DNA of 64,000 nucleotides from Gymnogyps californianus (Eukaryota; Chordata; Aves; Accipitriformes; Cathartidae), in assembly GCF_018139145.2 (NCBI RefSeq), contig NC_059478.1, positions 12,321,001 through 12,385,000 on the forward strand, given 5' to 3'. Both the position numbers and the translations under genes were made by a program. The notes beneath the pieces are model-generated. The model saw nothing but the letters and a program-made list of their open reading frames with translations. It ran no database searches and was not told where the DNA came from. Positions 46,201 through 62,590 of the stretch are shown here, one piece after another; position 1 is the stretch's first letter; the number at the start of each line of letters is the position of its first letter.

Positions 46201-49200
46201 TCCTGCACTAATTAATGAAATTACAAGAACATAACATTGCAATATTCAAACTACAGAAAACCTTATCAATCAGTGTTTAAACCTAAAGTAGTAACATGAA
46301 AAGAAACAAAAGAAAACAAATTATTACCCTCGCCGACATACCTCTTCATCATCAAGAAAGGATTCAAACCAGTCCCATAGATCTGTAGGTGGCTGTGTGT
46401 ACCTTTAAGTACAAAAAGAATGTAAAATTTTAATACAGCTTTCTGTATATTAAATTAGTCATTAGTTGATTATATTGATACTTACCTAATATACATAAAT
46501 CCAAGAGCCCTAATATATGGAGAGTCTGTATGAGTTATAAGGCCCATCACTTGCTTACGAGTGAGTTTCAGTGTAAATAATTTGTAAAGCAGACAAAAGG
46601 CAGTAGACACAATTCCTCCAGTTCCAACACCACGCACCTTTCAAAAGAAAAAAAGTTAGGTGACAATGCAGGAAGTCACAAAGACATTATCCCAAATCCA
46701 CAAAAGAATATGAGAACTAACACAGGATAAAATCTAAATCTACAAACAGAGCTATGTGGAAAAAGTAATGCTACTTGCATCCACAGCTTCAGAAACAAGG
46801 AGAATATATCAACTCTTTGTAATAAATACTTTTACATCTAGGGACTGAGCCAACATACAAGCAAGTTTTAGCTATGCTTGGGAAATTTATTTACCAGACA
46901 GAAAAATTTAAGAAGGCACGTACTTCTACTTACCCCTCCACACATCCCTGTCTGGCCTGCTGTTTTTCTGCTCCCCTTTTCCCATGGTTCAACGTGTGTA
47001 ACCTGAAAGAGTAGGGCGGGGGGGAGGAAAGAAAGAAAGAAAGAAAATTACAATTACAACCTCCATCATGTTTAGCTGCCTATACAAACCTAATTTACAC
47101 AATGGATATCCTAAATCAATCTTAAAATAGCTTGTCTTCTCCTACCAAATTCAAGATCAAGTCTGCTTTGTCATTAAAGCAAAGCATTTGGCTTTTTTAA
47201 TTACCACATTAAGAAATTATAGCCAAAATCATGAAGTTTAAAAAAAACACCACCAAAGCAAGCATCCATGCTTATTCTAGACTCCACGTACTTTCAAATA
47301 CTTTATGACTAAACCCCATCACTACTATTTTCCATGCTGACTAAACAATTACCTTTATTTAAACTGTCTCTTAACAAGTTTAGTGATACCTGCTGATGAC
47401 AGCTACAGAAGTCAAAATCTACAGTCTCGTATTCATAAATCTCATTTATGCAGTGAGCTTAGCTAGGGATTTCTTTTGAGTATCACCTACAATTAGCACA
47501 AAAGAAAGATGTCTATAAAGTGTAGTATTTTAATCTAAAAAGCCAGTGTCTTTTCTTGCAGACTGCAGTGATGTTCTTAGATAAAATGGTTCCTAAGTAC
47601 TAATGAGTAAAGCTTGCCTAATTCAAATCTTTTGAAATGCATTGAGTGCATGAACATAGTTAACCAACACCATTCCTTAAATTGGACAATAAGTCATAAA
47701 CAAGTTAAGAACCATAAAACTGCCGAAGCTACATTTGAAATTGTGAAATTCAGAGAAGTAACGTCTGGCTCAATAAACAAGTATATTTCCTAAACACGTC
47801 AACTTAAAAAAAAAGGCAAGACAAAAAAGATACAATGGTGTTACAATGGATTGGGGATAAGACTTTGTGGCCAGGTTGTACCATAGTTCACAAATTAAAA
47901 TTCTTTAACAATACATGAAACAAAACTAATTAGGTACACAATCACATGAAATCAGAGACATACTAACAGCTTAAGTTGCTGAACTGTTTTTTTTACAGTT
48001 GCTGTCTTATCCAAATAGGAAAGATGAGAGATGCCAATACCGTAGAATTCAAAATCCACTATGACTTCCTGTATTATTAGCATCATATGAGAAGTTCACA
48101 AATACTACATAAATAATACTGCACATCCTTCCAATTATTTACGGTTTTGCCTCTCACAGGAAACAAAAAGTATTCTTTAGTCAAAGGATCGAGTATGACA
48201 CTATCACAATGGTAGTCTTCAATTTTTTTAATTACAGTTACATTTATTGGCCACAATCAATATAAACATGCTGGTTTTGACAGGTATCAATAAAAAAAAA
48301 CCAAAGCCCTGAAAACAATACTCATTTCAAAAAAGAATATTTAAAGTTTTGATCCTACAAAGACTGCTGCATATGCTTAACTTGTTGGAAATATACAGAT
48401 TAAATGAAGTTGACGACATGCACATGGTGCTAAGATGAGGGATAAAGAAAGAGGAAGTCATACACTTTGCAGATACAGAACTGAAACAGGAGACCAAAAC
48501 TACTAGTGAATTAATTAAAATATCAAGACAGAATCCATATCTTCAAAGACGGTCCCTATCGCTAGCTGCCTGTGTGACTTAAGATCATCTTTCCTGAGAA
48601 TCCAGCACGCAGCATTCTTAAATTTTTTAAATGAGCCACCTAGTTTGGTTCCCAAAGCCAAATACAGTCGAAAATACACCTGCTATGGTGGATATTGCAC
48701 TCATTAAAAAAAAAAAAAAAAAAAAAAAGGGCAAGCCATTTTTCAGGAATCTTAAAACATGAACAGAATTCAAATCTTCTGAGTATCAATGAAGTACCTT
48801 AACCATCAGGTTATGTTCTCCCTTGCATCTATTACTCATGAGTAAGTAAGGGGCTGAGTTTTCTCTTTATTTAGCATGCAGTTTTGAGTCAGAATAACCA
48901 TCAAGTTCAGTAAACAAACTTTATTTACATTGGATTAATAAGCGGATATTTAATGGTATGTCAAAATTCTTCCCCAATTTAAGCCACTTACGGAATGAAA
49001 CACTGAGACAAGCAAATGAACTACTCGACCTACCGCAGGCGAGCTCTACCAATACTTAGAAGATGAATCACATCAAATATTTTTTTACTACATCTGAAAG
49101 GGTCCATGTAAAATACACTAAGCTCTCAAATTTTCTGAAAATATGTTTCTTTTATAAATTTTTCAGCTCTTGTCATCAGTTGCAAAAATAAACTTTGCTG

Positions 49201-50689
49201 CTTTCCATTCTGATCGTCAGAATGAATTAGTTCTATCTCATATGCAGCAAGTGGTAAATTAACCGAAAAAAACCCTTTGTCTGCAATCTATGTTACTCTA
49301 AGTATTAGGAGAATTAAGTAGTCCACTCCAAATGACAGAGTGCAAGCAGAGAAGTGCTGTCATTAAGAGGAAAAACAGTAGCACTGTCTTCATAAGTGCA
49401 AACAATGCCAAAAATCTCAAAATACTTCTGTGGAGTTGTTTTTCATGATCATAGTGTCCTAAGTAACTTGACTTGCCCTGGTTAAGTGAGACAAAAAGGC
49501 TACCTTTTTTTTTTTATTTCAAAGTATACTGAAACCTACTAACTGACACAGTAACATTATGAAGTAGAATCAATTCACCTGAGAAAAATATCTCAATAAC
49601 CACCACAGTACAGCTGACTGAAGACAGCAGCCTGAATTATCTAAGTTTTGCTCTCATTATCAGAACAAAGAATGTGGCTGTGTTGATGAGCATTAATTAT
49701 GCATACCTCTACCTGGGAGACTGGCTTGATGGAAGCCTCGCTGCAAAACTGATTCAATCCTGCTAACAAAACAAGAACTGAGACATGGGTGCACTGATAC
49801 AGTTCAGTTATCTCCCCAGCACATCCTACCTAACGCCAAGAGAAGCACTAAAATGAACTAGTTCTTGATTGGGTTTGGAGCGGGGGATCCTAACCTCTAA
49901 CCGAGGAAGAAGGCCACATGCAAACTCCCGTTGAAACCACCTACAGTCACCACCATACCTTTTGCGCAGTTATATGGCGTTGTCGGCAACTCCTAGGCTG
50001 CGGGGAGTGCTTGTCTCTAGAAGTGGCATGCAGATCGGGTCCCCTCCCCACTCTCGCCAACTGAGAGCGCTGTCCTTAGACGGCCATTTCATCCCCACTG
50101 CCCTGGCTCACACTGCCCACTTCAAAACTAACTTGCAACTCCGTAATTCCAAATCCGACACAAAACACACTTCTTTTGTAAGAGAGAGAAGGCAGCAGCT
50201 CGGATTCCCCCAATTAAGCAATAAAAAAGAGATCTGCTCCCATCCCTTACCGCAAGATAAGGGGCAGGAAGGCAAGAGCGAGAATCCACAGGCCGCAATC
50301 AAAGCCTTCCCCCTTCAAAAACCCCTGCCACAGGGAGGCTCGGGCCAGGCGCCAGCACAGCCCCGAGGAGTCCGCGGTGCCCAGGGCGCGGCCCGCAGGC
50401 TCACCTTGAAGTAGATCTCGTCCACCACTTCATGGTAAGTCTTGAGCTCATAGAGCTGCACCTTGAAGTAGGGTGACGAGAGGATGTTGGTGAGGATCAT
50501 GGGGTTCAGGTTCATGGTCTTCTCATTCCCCCACAGCGGCAGCACGTTGCCCTGTTTGCCTGAGGCCGCCGGCTTGGGGGCTCCGCTCTGCAGCTGCTGC
50601 TGGGCCGGCGGGACGGCGCCAGGTTGGTGCTGGGCCGCCTGCTGCCCCTGGCAGTTCCCGGCGCCGACAGCGGGGCTGTTGTTGGCCAT
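42425..50689 (-). CDS. PRPF38B: Pre-mRNA-splicing factor 38B; complete, 6 coding exons
   Basis: Nuclear splicing protein of the PRP38 family; yeast Prp38 acts in spliceosome activation, while the metazoan B paralogue has an added RS tail and is less studied. Coding exons on the minus strand in order: 50405-50689, 46934-47002, 46486-46637, 46342-46402, 43544-43767, 42425-43277. They join in one frame of 547 codons plus TGA, against about 546 residues in human. Residues 1-50 are low-complexity (Gln/Pro/Ala). The PRP38 fold spans about 50-235, with MNLNPMILTNILSSPYFKVQ, GMCGGVRGVGTGGIVSTAFC, LLYKLFTLKLTRKQVMGLIT and GEMLRSFLTKLEWFSTLFPR. From about residue 258 on the protein is Arg/Ser, Arg/Glu and Lys rich with SPRR repeats, the RS domain. 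The start lies in a CpG island shared with nothing closer than HENMT1, 7 kb away on the other strand. Intron 5 has a weak donor. Confidence 0.96.
43544..43767 (-). CDS. PRPF38B: PRPF38B coding exon 5
   Basis: Residues 190-263 plus two bases, DLDVKAGGGCVMTIGEMLRS to DRHAERRRS. Acceptor TTTTGTAG. The donor is CAAG|GTCATA, matching consensus poorly beyond the GT. Reading through the donor adds ten residues after Arg264 and stops at 43510-43512. Confidence 0.93.
43768..46341 (-). other. PRPF38B: PRPF38B intron 4
   Basis: 2.57 kb, AT-rich. No coding exon, RNA gene or clear repeat recognised. Confidence 0.7.
46342..46402 (-). CDS. PRPF38B: PRPF38B coding exon 4
   Basis: Residues 169-189, RYTQPPTDLWDWFESFLDDE then E. 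Acceptor CTTAAAG, donor GAG|GTATGT. Confidence 0.95.
46486..46637 (-). CDS. PRPF38B: PRPF38B coding exon 3
   Basis: Residues 119-168 plus two bases, VRGVGTGGIVSTAFCLLYKL to ALGFMYI. Acceptor TTTGAAAG, donor TTAG|GTAAGT. Confidence 0.95.
46934..47002 (-). CDS. PRPF38B: PRPF38B coding exon 2
   Basis: Residues 96-118, VTHVEPWEKGSRKTAGQTGM then CGG. Acceptor CTCTTTCAG preceded by a TTTC microsatellite; donor GGG|GTAAGT. Confidence 0.95.
47027..47046 (-). repeat. (GAAA)5 microsatellite forming the exon 2 polypyrimidine tract
   Basis: Five perfect GAAA units on the plus strand, followed toward exon 2 by a G run. In the PRPF38B transcript this reads TTTC repeats, then a C run, then CTCTTTCAG at the exon 2 acceptor (47003-47004). 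Confidence 0.9.
48706..48728. repeat. 23-base A run
   Basis: Homopolymer in PRPF38B intron 1. It could be a simple repeat or the tail of an old insertion; no flanking duplication noticed. Confidence 0.85.
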
Positions 50690-51230
50690 GGCGGCTCAGG
50701 GCCCGGAGCGGGGCGGCAGCACGCGGCCTGCAAGGCGGACGAGCGGCCGCGCCACACCAGAGCGCGGGCTGCCGGGCCGGGCGCTGCCTCCGCCAACTGC
50801 TGACAAGATGGCGGACTCCGCGGAAGTGACGGCTTCGCCTTCCGGGGCCGAGCCGACCAATCCTCGCGGGGGAGCGCGGCGGCGCACGGCGGGGGCGGGA
50901 GAGAAGGGGAAGAGGCTGAGGCGCCCCCTCCCCCGGGGGCTCGGCCCCTTCCCGCGGCGCGGCCGCATGCTTCCTCCTTCTCCTCCTCCTCCTCTTCCTC
51001 TCAGCCGGCCGCCTCACACAGCCGGGGAGGCGAGAGCTGCCCCGCCGCTAGCTTGCCCTTCTCGATTCTGAGCTGCCGGCAGTCGTGTTGTCCACCTCAG
51101 CCGCGGGGCTGCCCCGAGACGGGCGGCGCCTGACGGCCAGGCCGCGGGCCCTCCCGGCGGGGAGATCCCGGCCGGGGAAAGCGAGGGGACCCTGCGGTGT
51201 GCCGGGGCACAGCTGCTGCCACCGTAACAC
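50330..51230. promoter_or_regulatory. CpG island, PRPF38B promoter
   Basis: Dense CpG from within exon 1 through about 500 bp upstream. Contains a YY1-like AAGATGGCGG (50805-50814), ETS-like CGGAAGTGACG (50821-50831) and CTTCCGG (50839-50845), and a CCAAT box (50857-50861), a common housekeeping-promoter set. Transcription start probably near 50.70-50.85 kb. Confidence 0.85.
50405..50689 (-). CDS. PRPF38B: PRPF38B coding exon 1
   Basis: Residues 1-95. MANNSPAVGAGNCQGQQAAQ start in GGCCATGGCC-type context (minus strand GCCATGGCCAACAAC), then Gln/Pro-rich linker, then MNLNPMILTNILSSPYFKVQ and YHEVVDEIYFK. Donor AAG|GTGAGC. Confidence 0.95.
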
Positions 51231-52992
51231 GAGATGCTAAGCCAGCAACTTAGCAAACTTGGAAATCGGTGCCGTCGGTCACCCTTGTCGTCGGTAATGA
51301 GGCCGGGGCACAGCAGGAGCAGGGGAGTGAGCACCGGCCGCCTGCTTCTGCCTCCACGTTAGCGGAGAAACTAAGAAATAACGACGGAGTTGTTCAGCGT
51401 GCAGGAATCTCGGGTGAAGAAGCGTGTATTGGTGGCTGCACGGCCAGCATACGTCACAGCCTCTTCACTTGAAACTAACGCTGGCTATGAGGCCCGCTCC
51501 TCCGGCCGGGACCTGGCAATTGCTGAGCAGCTTCTGAGAATCTTGTCATATGCCAAGAAAACAATAACTATTCCCTGCTGCTAAGTTCAAGCTGAGCACC
51601 TCTTTCTGAAATCAGTAATACTGCATACAGACTTGGAACAATCAGAAGGAGGTTAATGCATTTGAAAACAAACAGCTGGCTGTAAGAAAGTAACTGTCTA
51701 CATTTAAATGCTAGCAGGAAGCAGAGAAAAGAGAAAATCTTCCAGTTTTGCCTGAAATACATCTGATAGATGAATTGAACTTGAATTTTCAGGTTACATT
51801 TAACTCATTATTCAAAGGTTTCCAACAGGTTTTAAATTACATGCTTTTTTGCAAAAGCAGAAAAACCTAGTTACGTACTTTGGTGTCAAGCTTTAACCTG
51901 AAGTACAAAAGGGAGACTGAATGTACGATTTAGAAGACTTGCCAAGAGAGTCTAAACATCAAATGACTGTGCAAAAAAAATAACTGAAAGTCCACCAAAA
52001 TGACTGCAAACTGGGCACAGTGGGACAAAATACATTCAGTTGTACACACAGAGAAGGGCTCCACATTGCTCAGCACGTCAGGAAGCAGGTGCAGAGAGAA
52101 GTTGTTACGAAAGCATCCATGGAAATAGCATCTGTACATGTGTGCTATTTAAAACTAATTTAGATTTTTAATTTAAAAACAGGGAGATAAATACTGCTGG
52201 AAGTAACATTAGAATATCTTCACTCTTCATTATACATCGAAAACCTGAGAAACAGTAATTCATCTTTGTTATTCTGGCCCTTTAACGTACCTTAGAGCTT
52301 GTACTATAGCAGAAAAGCATTCTTATCGGGGCCCTGACAGTTAACAGTTTCTCTAAACTGCCTCTTCTGCTATCTAGGCTCTTCGCTCCCCTTTTCTAGG
52401 AATAACTTCACCAGCCTCCTTTTGGCCTCCTCTTCCCATCTCGGCTGATGTCCAAAGAGGTTCACAAAACCTTCATTACTTATAACAGAACTCTACCATC
52501 TTCATGCAGTAAATGTCCATTTAACAACCTCATATGAAATTAAAGAACTAACCACAAAATTAATTCTAAGAAAGTGTCCTTATAGCAGTGAAGTAATCTT
52601 GTTCTGGAGACAGCTAGCTAGAGTAGTAACTTTTCTTTGAAGCTGGGTGTTTTTGTTGTTGTTGTTGTTTAGGGTACCCTTGACTCTTTGAGCACTTCCT
52701 TAATTTGTCTTGTATAATTACTTCAAGACAGCCTGTACTTCTGTTTTAATTTATATTACCCAAATTGTGTTTTCATGCATTTATCTTTTCCTGTTGGAAT
52801 ATTTAGTCAATATGTTCCAAACCTCGGTGTTTTTCCTCTGTATAAGATAACATTTTTGTACTTCTTACGCAGTCCCTCTTTGGTGGTGATGCTGAAACCT
52901 ATGATGTAGCTGCAACCTCTAAATCCATTTGCTCCAAATGAGATTTTCTTCCCTCGGGCATCCCAGCTGGTCTTTATACAGAATAGAGCCAA

Positions 52993-52995
<3 letters not shown>

Positions 52996-53036
<41 letters not shown>
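52996..53036 (+). repeat. 41-base A run
   Basis: Longest homopolymer in the window, directly after roughly 190 bp of more balanced sequence ending AGAGCCAAAGC. Could be the tail of a retroposed transcript or a simple repeat. CR1 elements do not end in poly(A). Confidence 0.9.
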
Positions 53037-53039
<3 letters not shown>

Positions 53040-53714
53040 ACGAGGAGGTGATTTTCACTTGCAAACTGCAAGGAACTATATGTAATTACAAAAAAGTAAG
53101 AGTATGGCAATCTGTATGTACAAACCTAGCCTCACTTCTCATTCACACAAATTAATTCTGAATTTTCTCAAACAGGCCTAATCTGTTAGTCAAAGCTGAG
53201 GAGAAAGATACTAGTACTTAGTCACTAAACATCCTCTGCATCTGGTTTGAGAGGAATTGTTGTTAGCTCTTGAATTATAGATTAAGTAGTATTGCTGCAT
53301 GTATTTTCCTGTCAAATATCCGTGTGGACTGGTGTCTTCTGGCAGTAGTGCTGCATTAGATTTCTTTGGCTATCACATTTAATTATATGCATTACAACTT
53401 TAAAGCGGAACTACAGGAATTGCACACAGTTGTCTTTCTCATCCCAATTACTGAAGCATAAAATAAGTTTCAGCAGTTTAGGATTGCTTGATTCATGACT
53501 TCCTACTGTGAGATGCTTTCATTCCAGTATAGTCATATAATTTGTTGCTCTCTGTATGGTACAGAAGTAACAGGCTTCTCTAAATATAACCTCCTTAATT
53601 TCTGGGCGTATTGAACTGAATACAACTTGAATATTCAGTTTGAAATTACAGATTGTAATGTGAAATATAGCTTTTAACTGAAGTTTCTGAGGAACATTAT
53701 CGACTTGGACCTCC

Positions 53715-53780
53715 TTTGAGCGGGAGGTGCACTAGATAACCTTTAAAGGTCCCTTCCAACATAAAATTATTCTATGATTC
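53715..53780 (+). mobile_element. CR1 LINE 3'-end fragment
   Basis: GTGCACTAGATAACCTTTAA then AGGTCCCTTCCAAC and ATTATTCTATGATTC is the characteristic CR1 3' end, including one ATTCTATGA terminal unit. Severely 5'-truncated. Confidence 0.88.
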
Positions 53781-55660
53781 CTTGAGACTGTTAAGTAGAT
53801 GTACCACTGCATAAGGAAAAACACCCCAAAAACTTTAGACAGACTAAATCAAAGGAATTTTTTTTTTTTCAGTGAGAGAATAATAAAAAAAATTTATTTG
53901 ACATCATGGGGAATAATCAGAAGAATTTTTCAAAACTTTTTTCTAGCAAGAAGAAGATCAGACACTCTGGAGTCAAAGCAGATTGTCCAGCTTAAAACTG
54001 CTAATGGCACTCTCCATCTTTTTCATGTTGCCATTCTTCAAAAGATTGGATCTCCATCCAATTTCACCACCTAATATGGAGCAATCAAAAAAGATAATTC
54101 TGTGATTATATTGTTTGATAATGAAGAATTAAACACCTGATAATTCTGAAGCTTTTACTTACAGTGGTACATTTTGGGGTGAAGTCACAAACTATTAGGA
54201 AATTGTGTGAATTCACAATGTATTATGAATTTACTTTTACTGTCTACTGTAACTTTACTACTGTTCTTCCCTATACTTTGTTATTAAGACTGTCATACTG
54301 AATTATGAGTAGAATTTTACAGGATACCAGAATCTATAGCATTTTAAGCCAGGAAGTGAAAGACTTCTATTAATAAACTTTACAATATCTCTCTGAGGTA
54401 AAAAAATACTATGCACAGTTTATAGATTGGCTAATTGAGACATAGGTACTAAATGATAGCTCGAGGTTAAACAATGACTCAATAGCCAAAAAGAGCAACT
54501 GAGTTATAAAACAAAGAGCCTCCAACCTATCTTTTTTTTTCTTGCACAAGGTATTCATACCCTTATTTCAATTACAATGTATTTTCTTTTCTGAAAAGCA
54601 AAAACCTAATTAAAAAGTAAAAATCAATGTACTAGACCAGTCAAAGGGATTTAATGGGAATTATTCCCTCTACAAACATAGTTTCTGTATATGGCCAAAT
54701 TGGGTTATGCAGGTCTTAAAATCTTGTCGGGGAAAAAATCCTACAAAAATAATTGACCAGATGTTATACATACTTTAAAATAAATTTCCTATATAAGTAA
54801 AGATCAGTAATATTACAACACTTACTTAAAGCCTGTTTGCAATCCAAACTGAGTGAAATAGCAACTCTCAGGCTGCCTTACTTGCATACGCTGTTGTTAG
54901 CGCTTCACTGTTAGAAGAAAAACGATTGTAAAATTGTACAGACAGCTCCCCATTGCTACTACTCATAAACCAAAATGAATATAAAGAAAAGCTAATTGTT
55001 ATTGTATTCCAAAACCTGAAAAACAAAGAAGCTCAAACAGAACAGAATGGAACCATTCCAATAACTTAAAGTATCTGAAAAAAATGTCTGGATTGCCAGT
55101 TTGCAAGCACACTTACATATATTTCCTAGCTATTGAGTAAACAACATAGCTAACCTGCTGTTAGCTACGTATGCTCTGTCTAGGCCACATCCTGCAAAAC
55201 TTAAAATGTTAGCCAAGACTCAAGTTTAAGCCATCACAGGCAGATATCAGCATATAAATTTCTAGCTTTTTCTGAAAACTAAAACAAAACGCATTGAATT
55301 GTGGTCTAATTTAGTTAACAAATCTTCTCCACACTCACTGCTACCAGAATCATCCTTCCTTCTTTTAGGTCCGAGGCATACAATATACACTACCCTTTTT
55401 GTATAGCAGCCCCACCCTGTGATTAGCAAAACGCTTTTACATACTTGTGAACAGAAAAAGTAACAGGAAATTTGGAGCCATGTTTTCCTTTGTACTTTCA
55501 CTGTGCATCCAAACAGCTGCCTGCTCTTTGAAAGATAAATCTTGCCCCAATGTGGAAAATACTTAATTAAATCCTGCAAAAGACATCGATTTTCTTTTTT
55601 TGTAGTCTCTACCTCACCCACCCTGGCAGAGCTCCTTCACTGCATGTCACGACCAGTGCA

Positions 55661-55680
55661 ATAGGGGAAGTTTCCCCTAT
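55661..55680. repeat. 9-bp-arm palindrome upstream of the HENMT1 CpG island
   Basis: ATAGGGGAA, two bases GT, TTCCCCTAT, a perfect inverted repeat about 300 bp before the CpG island. Confidence 0.9.
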
Positions 55681-55959
55681 GGAGAACAATAAACACGTCT
55701 GCAGACACAAGAGCTATACCGCGTCACACAGAACCTAAAAGAAGTAGCACAAGGAGCAGTGGGATTTTTGGTTTTCAGTGTAAAAAATAGGGACGCTCCC
55801 CCCCTGCCAATCACCTTTTAATTACACAGAGGGAGGCTGGCACAGGCAGAGATAAATACAACAGGTGGATCTCTGGATGCTCATGTGATGCTAATCTATG
55901 GTCTTGCATTAAACAGGATTAGAGGACATCCCCCTACATTAAAAGATGTAAATAAACAT

Positions 55960-56740
55960 TTTGCTGTGCAGCCGCCGGGAGGCCGCCTGCTGCTGCAGCG
56001 TGGCAGTTTTCCGGCGCTTCCGACGACGCCGAAGCGTCGAGGCTTTCCGCTCGAAGGGGCAGATTTCGACTCAGAAATCCGCACGCACGCGTACAGGCCT
56101 GGCGGAGAGGAGAGCGAAAGGCGGCCCCTCTTCCTCAGGCGCCCGGGCGAAGGCCTGCCCCGCGCTGCGCGGCTCCCCGCGGAAGGGCGCGGAGCCGGGC
56201 CGGCCGCTCACAGCTCCCGCCTGAGGCGGCGCCGCGCGCCCTTCCCGCCGCGGCGGGCGCTCGCGGCGCTGCGCGCCAGGGGAGGCGGTTGCTTGCGCGA
56301 GGCGGGAGGTCAGCGTTAGGGAGAGAAGATGGAGGAAGAAGCGCGGGAGAGCCCGTGGGAAAGGGCAGGAGGGTGGCTGGGGCGGGCGACCAGCTGGGGC
56401 GTGAGGAAATGGCTGTCGAGGAGCTGGGGGCGGCTAGCGCCTCTCCGCCGTACCCCTCGCGGGCCCTGCGGAGAGCGAGGACCAGCGCCTGGGAGAGACC
56501 TGGTGCTGGCAGAGGGCCGGGGCTGGGCTGGCGCTGCGGGGCTGAGGCGGCTCTGGCCGGGGAGGCGACGGCTGAGGCAGCCGCGGGCTGCCTGGCGCGG
56601 AGCCTGGGGGCCAGGAGCGTGTGGGGATCTGTAGGTGGGTGCCTGGGGGCCGGCTCCTCAGCCGGTTACTGGTGGGGGGAGTCCGAAAGGCTCGCTTTAC
56701 GCCTGAGGAGGCGGATGACTGGCCTGAACACTGAGCCTAT
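55960..56740. promoter_or_regulatory. CpG island, probable HENMT1 promoter and non-coding first exon
   Basis: Sharp G/C- and CpG-rich block 1.0-1.8 kb before the first HENMT1 coding exon, which itself begins with an acceptor (TTTATTTTAG before 57721). An upstream non-coding exon is therefore required and most likely lies here; its exact ends cannot be set. Long ORFs in the block are composition artefacts. Confidence 0.75.
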
Positions 56741-57735
56741 TTCCTGGTTTTGTACATATATATAAAAAAAAAAATTATATTTATACTTATGTATAAAAGA
56801 CATTATGGGGCGGTCAAGTTGCCAGCATGCTCGGCCCAGCTGCTTTGGTTGTGCAGGACCTGGTGCCCATTAGACCTGCTAGTGAGCCCTGGGCTGCAGC
56901 TGCTGCCTGACAGGACGGCTCTAGAAAGCCGCGTGTCCACAGGACCACATTCCTTCACTTACGTGATTCCCGTGGACTTCGTTCATCATTCATTACGGCC
57001 TCGTTTTTAGGTTTAGTGGGGATATTTCTTGCTAAATATTTATGTGTGCTAAAATGTAGTTTTTAGTAAAAGGTGGGAGAGTTGGAAATGCACTAATGGT
57101 TATGAGTCTAATGCCATGTTGAATTATGTTAGTTTGCTTACGAAATGCAGGCGCTAATAACAAGGTTTAGCTCATGGTAAATCTAAAGCTAAGGCCTAGG
57201 AGAACATTTTCTCTTGCAGAAGATAGTAATTATTCAGATATTTCCTGCTGGTTGTTACATTGTAGAAATTGTATTGAGGCATACATACGCAAATCTAGAT
57301 ATAAAATCATCTGAATTGTAAGATAAATGATAGGTGAGAGACAAGAAAGCAGGCACCTGAGCGAGAAATTATTTATTTTTCTGCTCTTGCCAGAAAAGCT
57401 AAGGAAGATTAAAAACGTTGCAGTTGTGTAAACACTATGTAGGTGTGCTGTATGGAGAGTGACAAATTATGAAACTTGCTTTTTTATGATTGTGTATGAT
57501 TTTAATTGTTTATTAAAAGGTTATTTACATCATTACATGTGGAGGGAGCAGCTAGTGCATAATTTTGCTAATTCCTATGTTTTTGTCATTCTCTGAATAG
57601 AACTGGGATCAGGTCTACTCCTGTTGAATTGTGAATTGAACACCACTGAAAACAGCAAACTCTGTAATTTGATACGTTACAAAGTACTTCAGAAAATACG
57701 AGTTAACTTTTTTATTTTAGCATTAGCAAAATATT

Positions 57736-62590
<4,855 letters not shown>

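Larger units (their letters stand above)
47003..50404 (-). other. PRPF38B: PRPF38B intron 1
   Basis: 3.4 kb. AT-rich, with a 23-base A run at 48706-48728 and a (GAAA)5 microsatellite next to exon 2; the 5' end is in the CpG island. No further gene seen. Confidence 0.75.
51231..55955. other. Gene-poor interval upstream of HENMT1
   Basis: AT-rich, about 4.7 kb. Holds the 41-base A run, a CR1 fragment and a palindrome at 55.66 kb. ORFs to 119 codons (55262-55621, minus) have no recognisable protein features. Confidence 0.7.

Noticed and set aside
50484..51071. 195-codon plus-strand ORF with an ATG at YY1-like AAGATGGCGG, and overlapping minus-strand ORFs
   Set aside because: CpG-island composition; no similarity and no clear donor. 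A divergent non-coding RNA remains possible.
55262..55621. 119-codon minus-strand ORF
   Set aside because: Longest frame outside genes and islands, but AT-rich, with no domain, splice context or recognisable similarity.
55885..56765. ORFs of 144, 158 and 101 codons in the HENMT1 CpG island
   Set aside because: Ala/Gly/Arg-rich low-complexity translations in overlapping frames; probably promoter and non-coding first exon.
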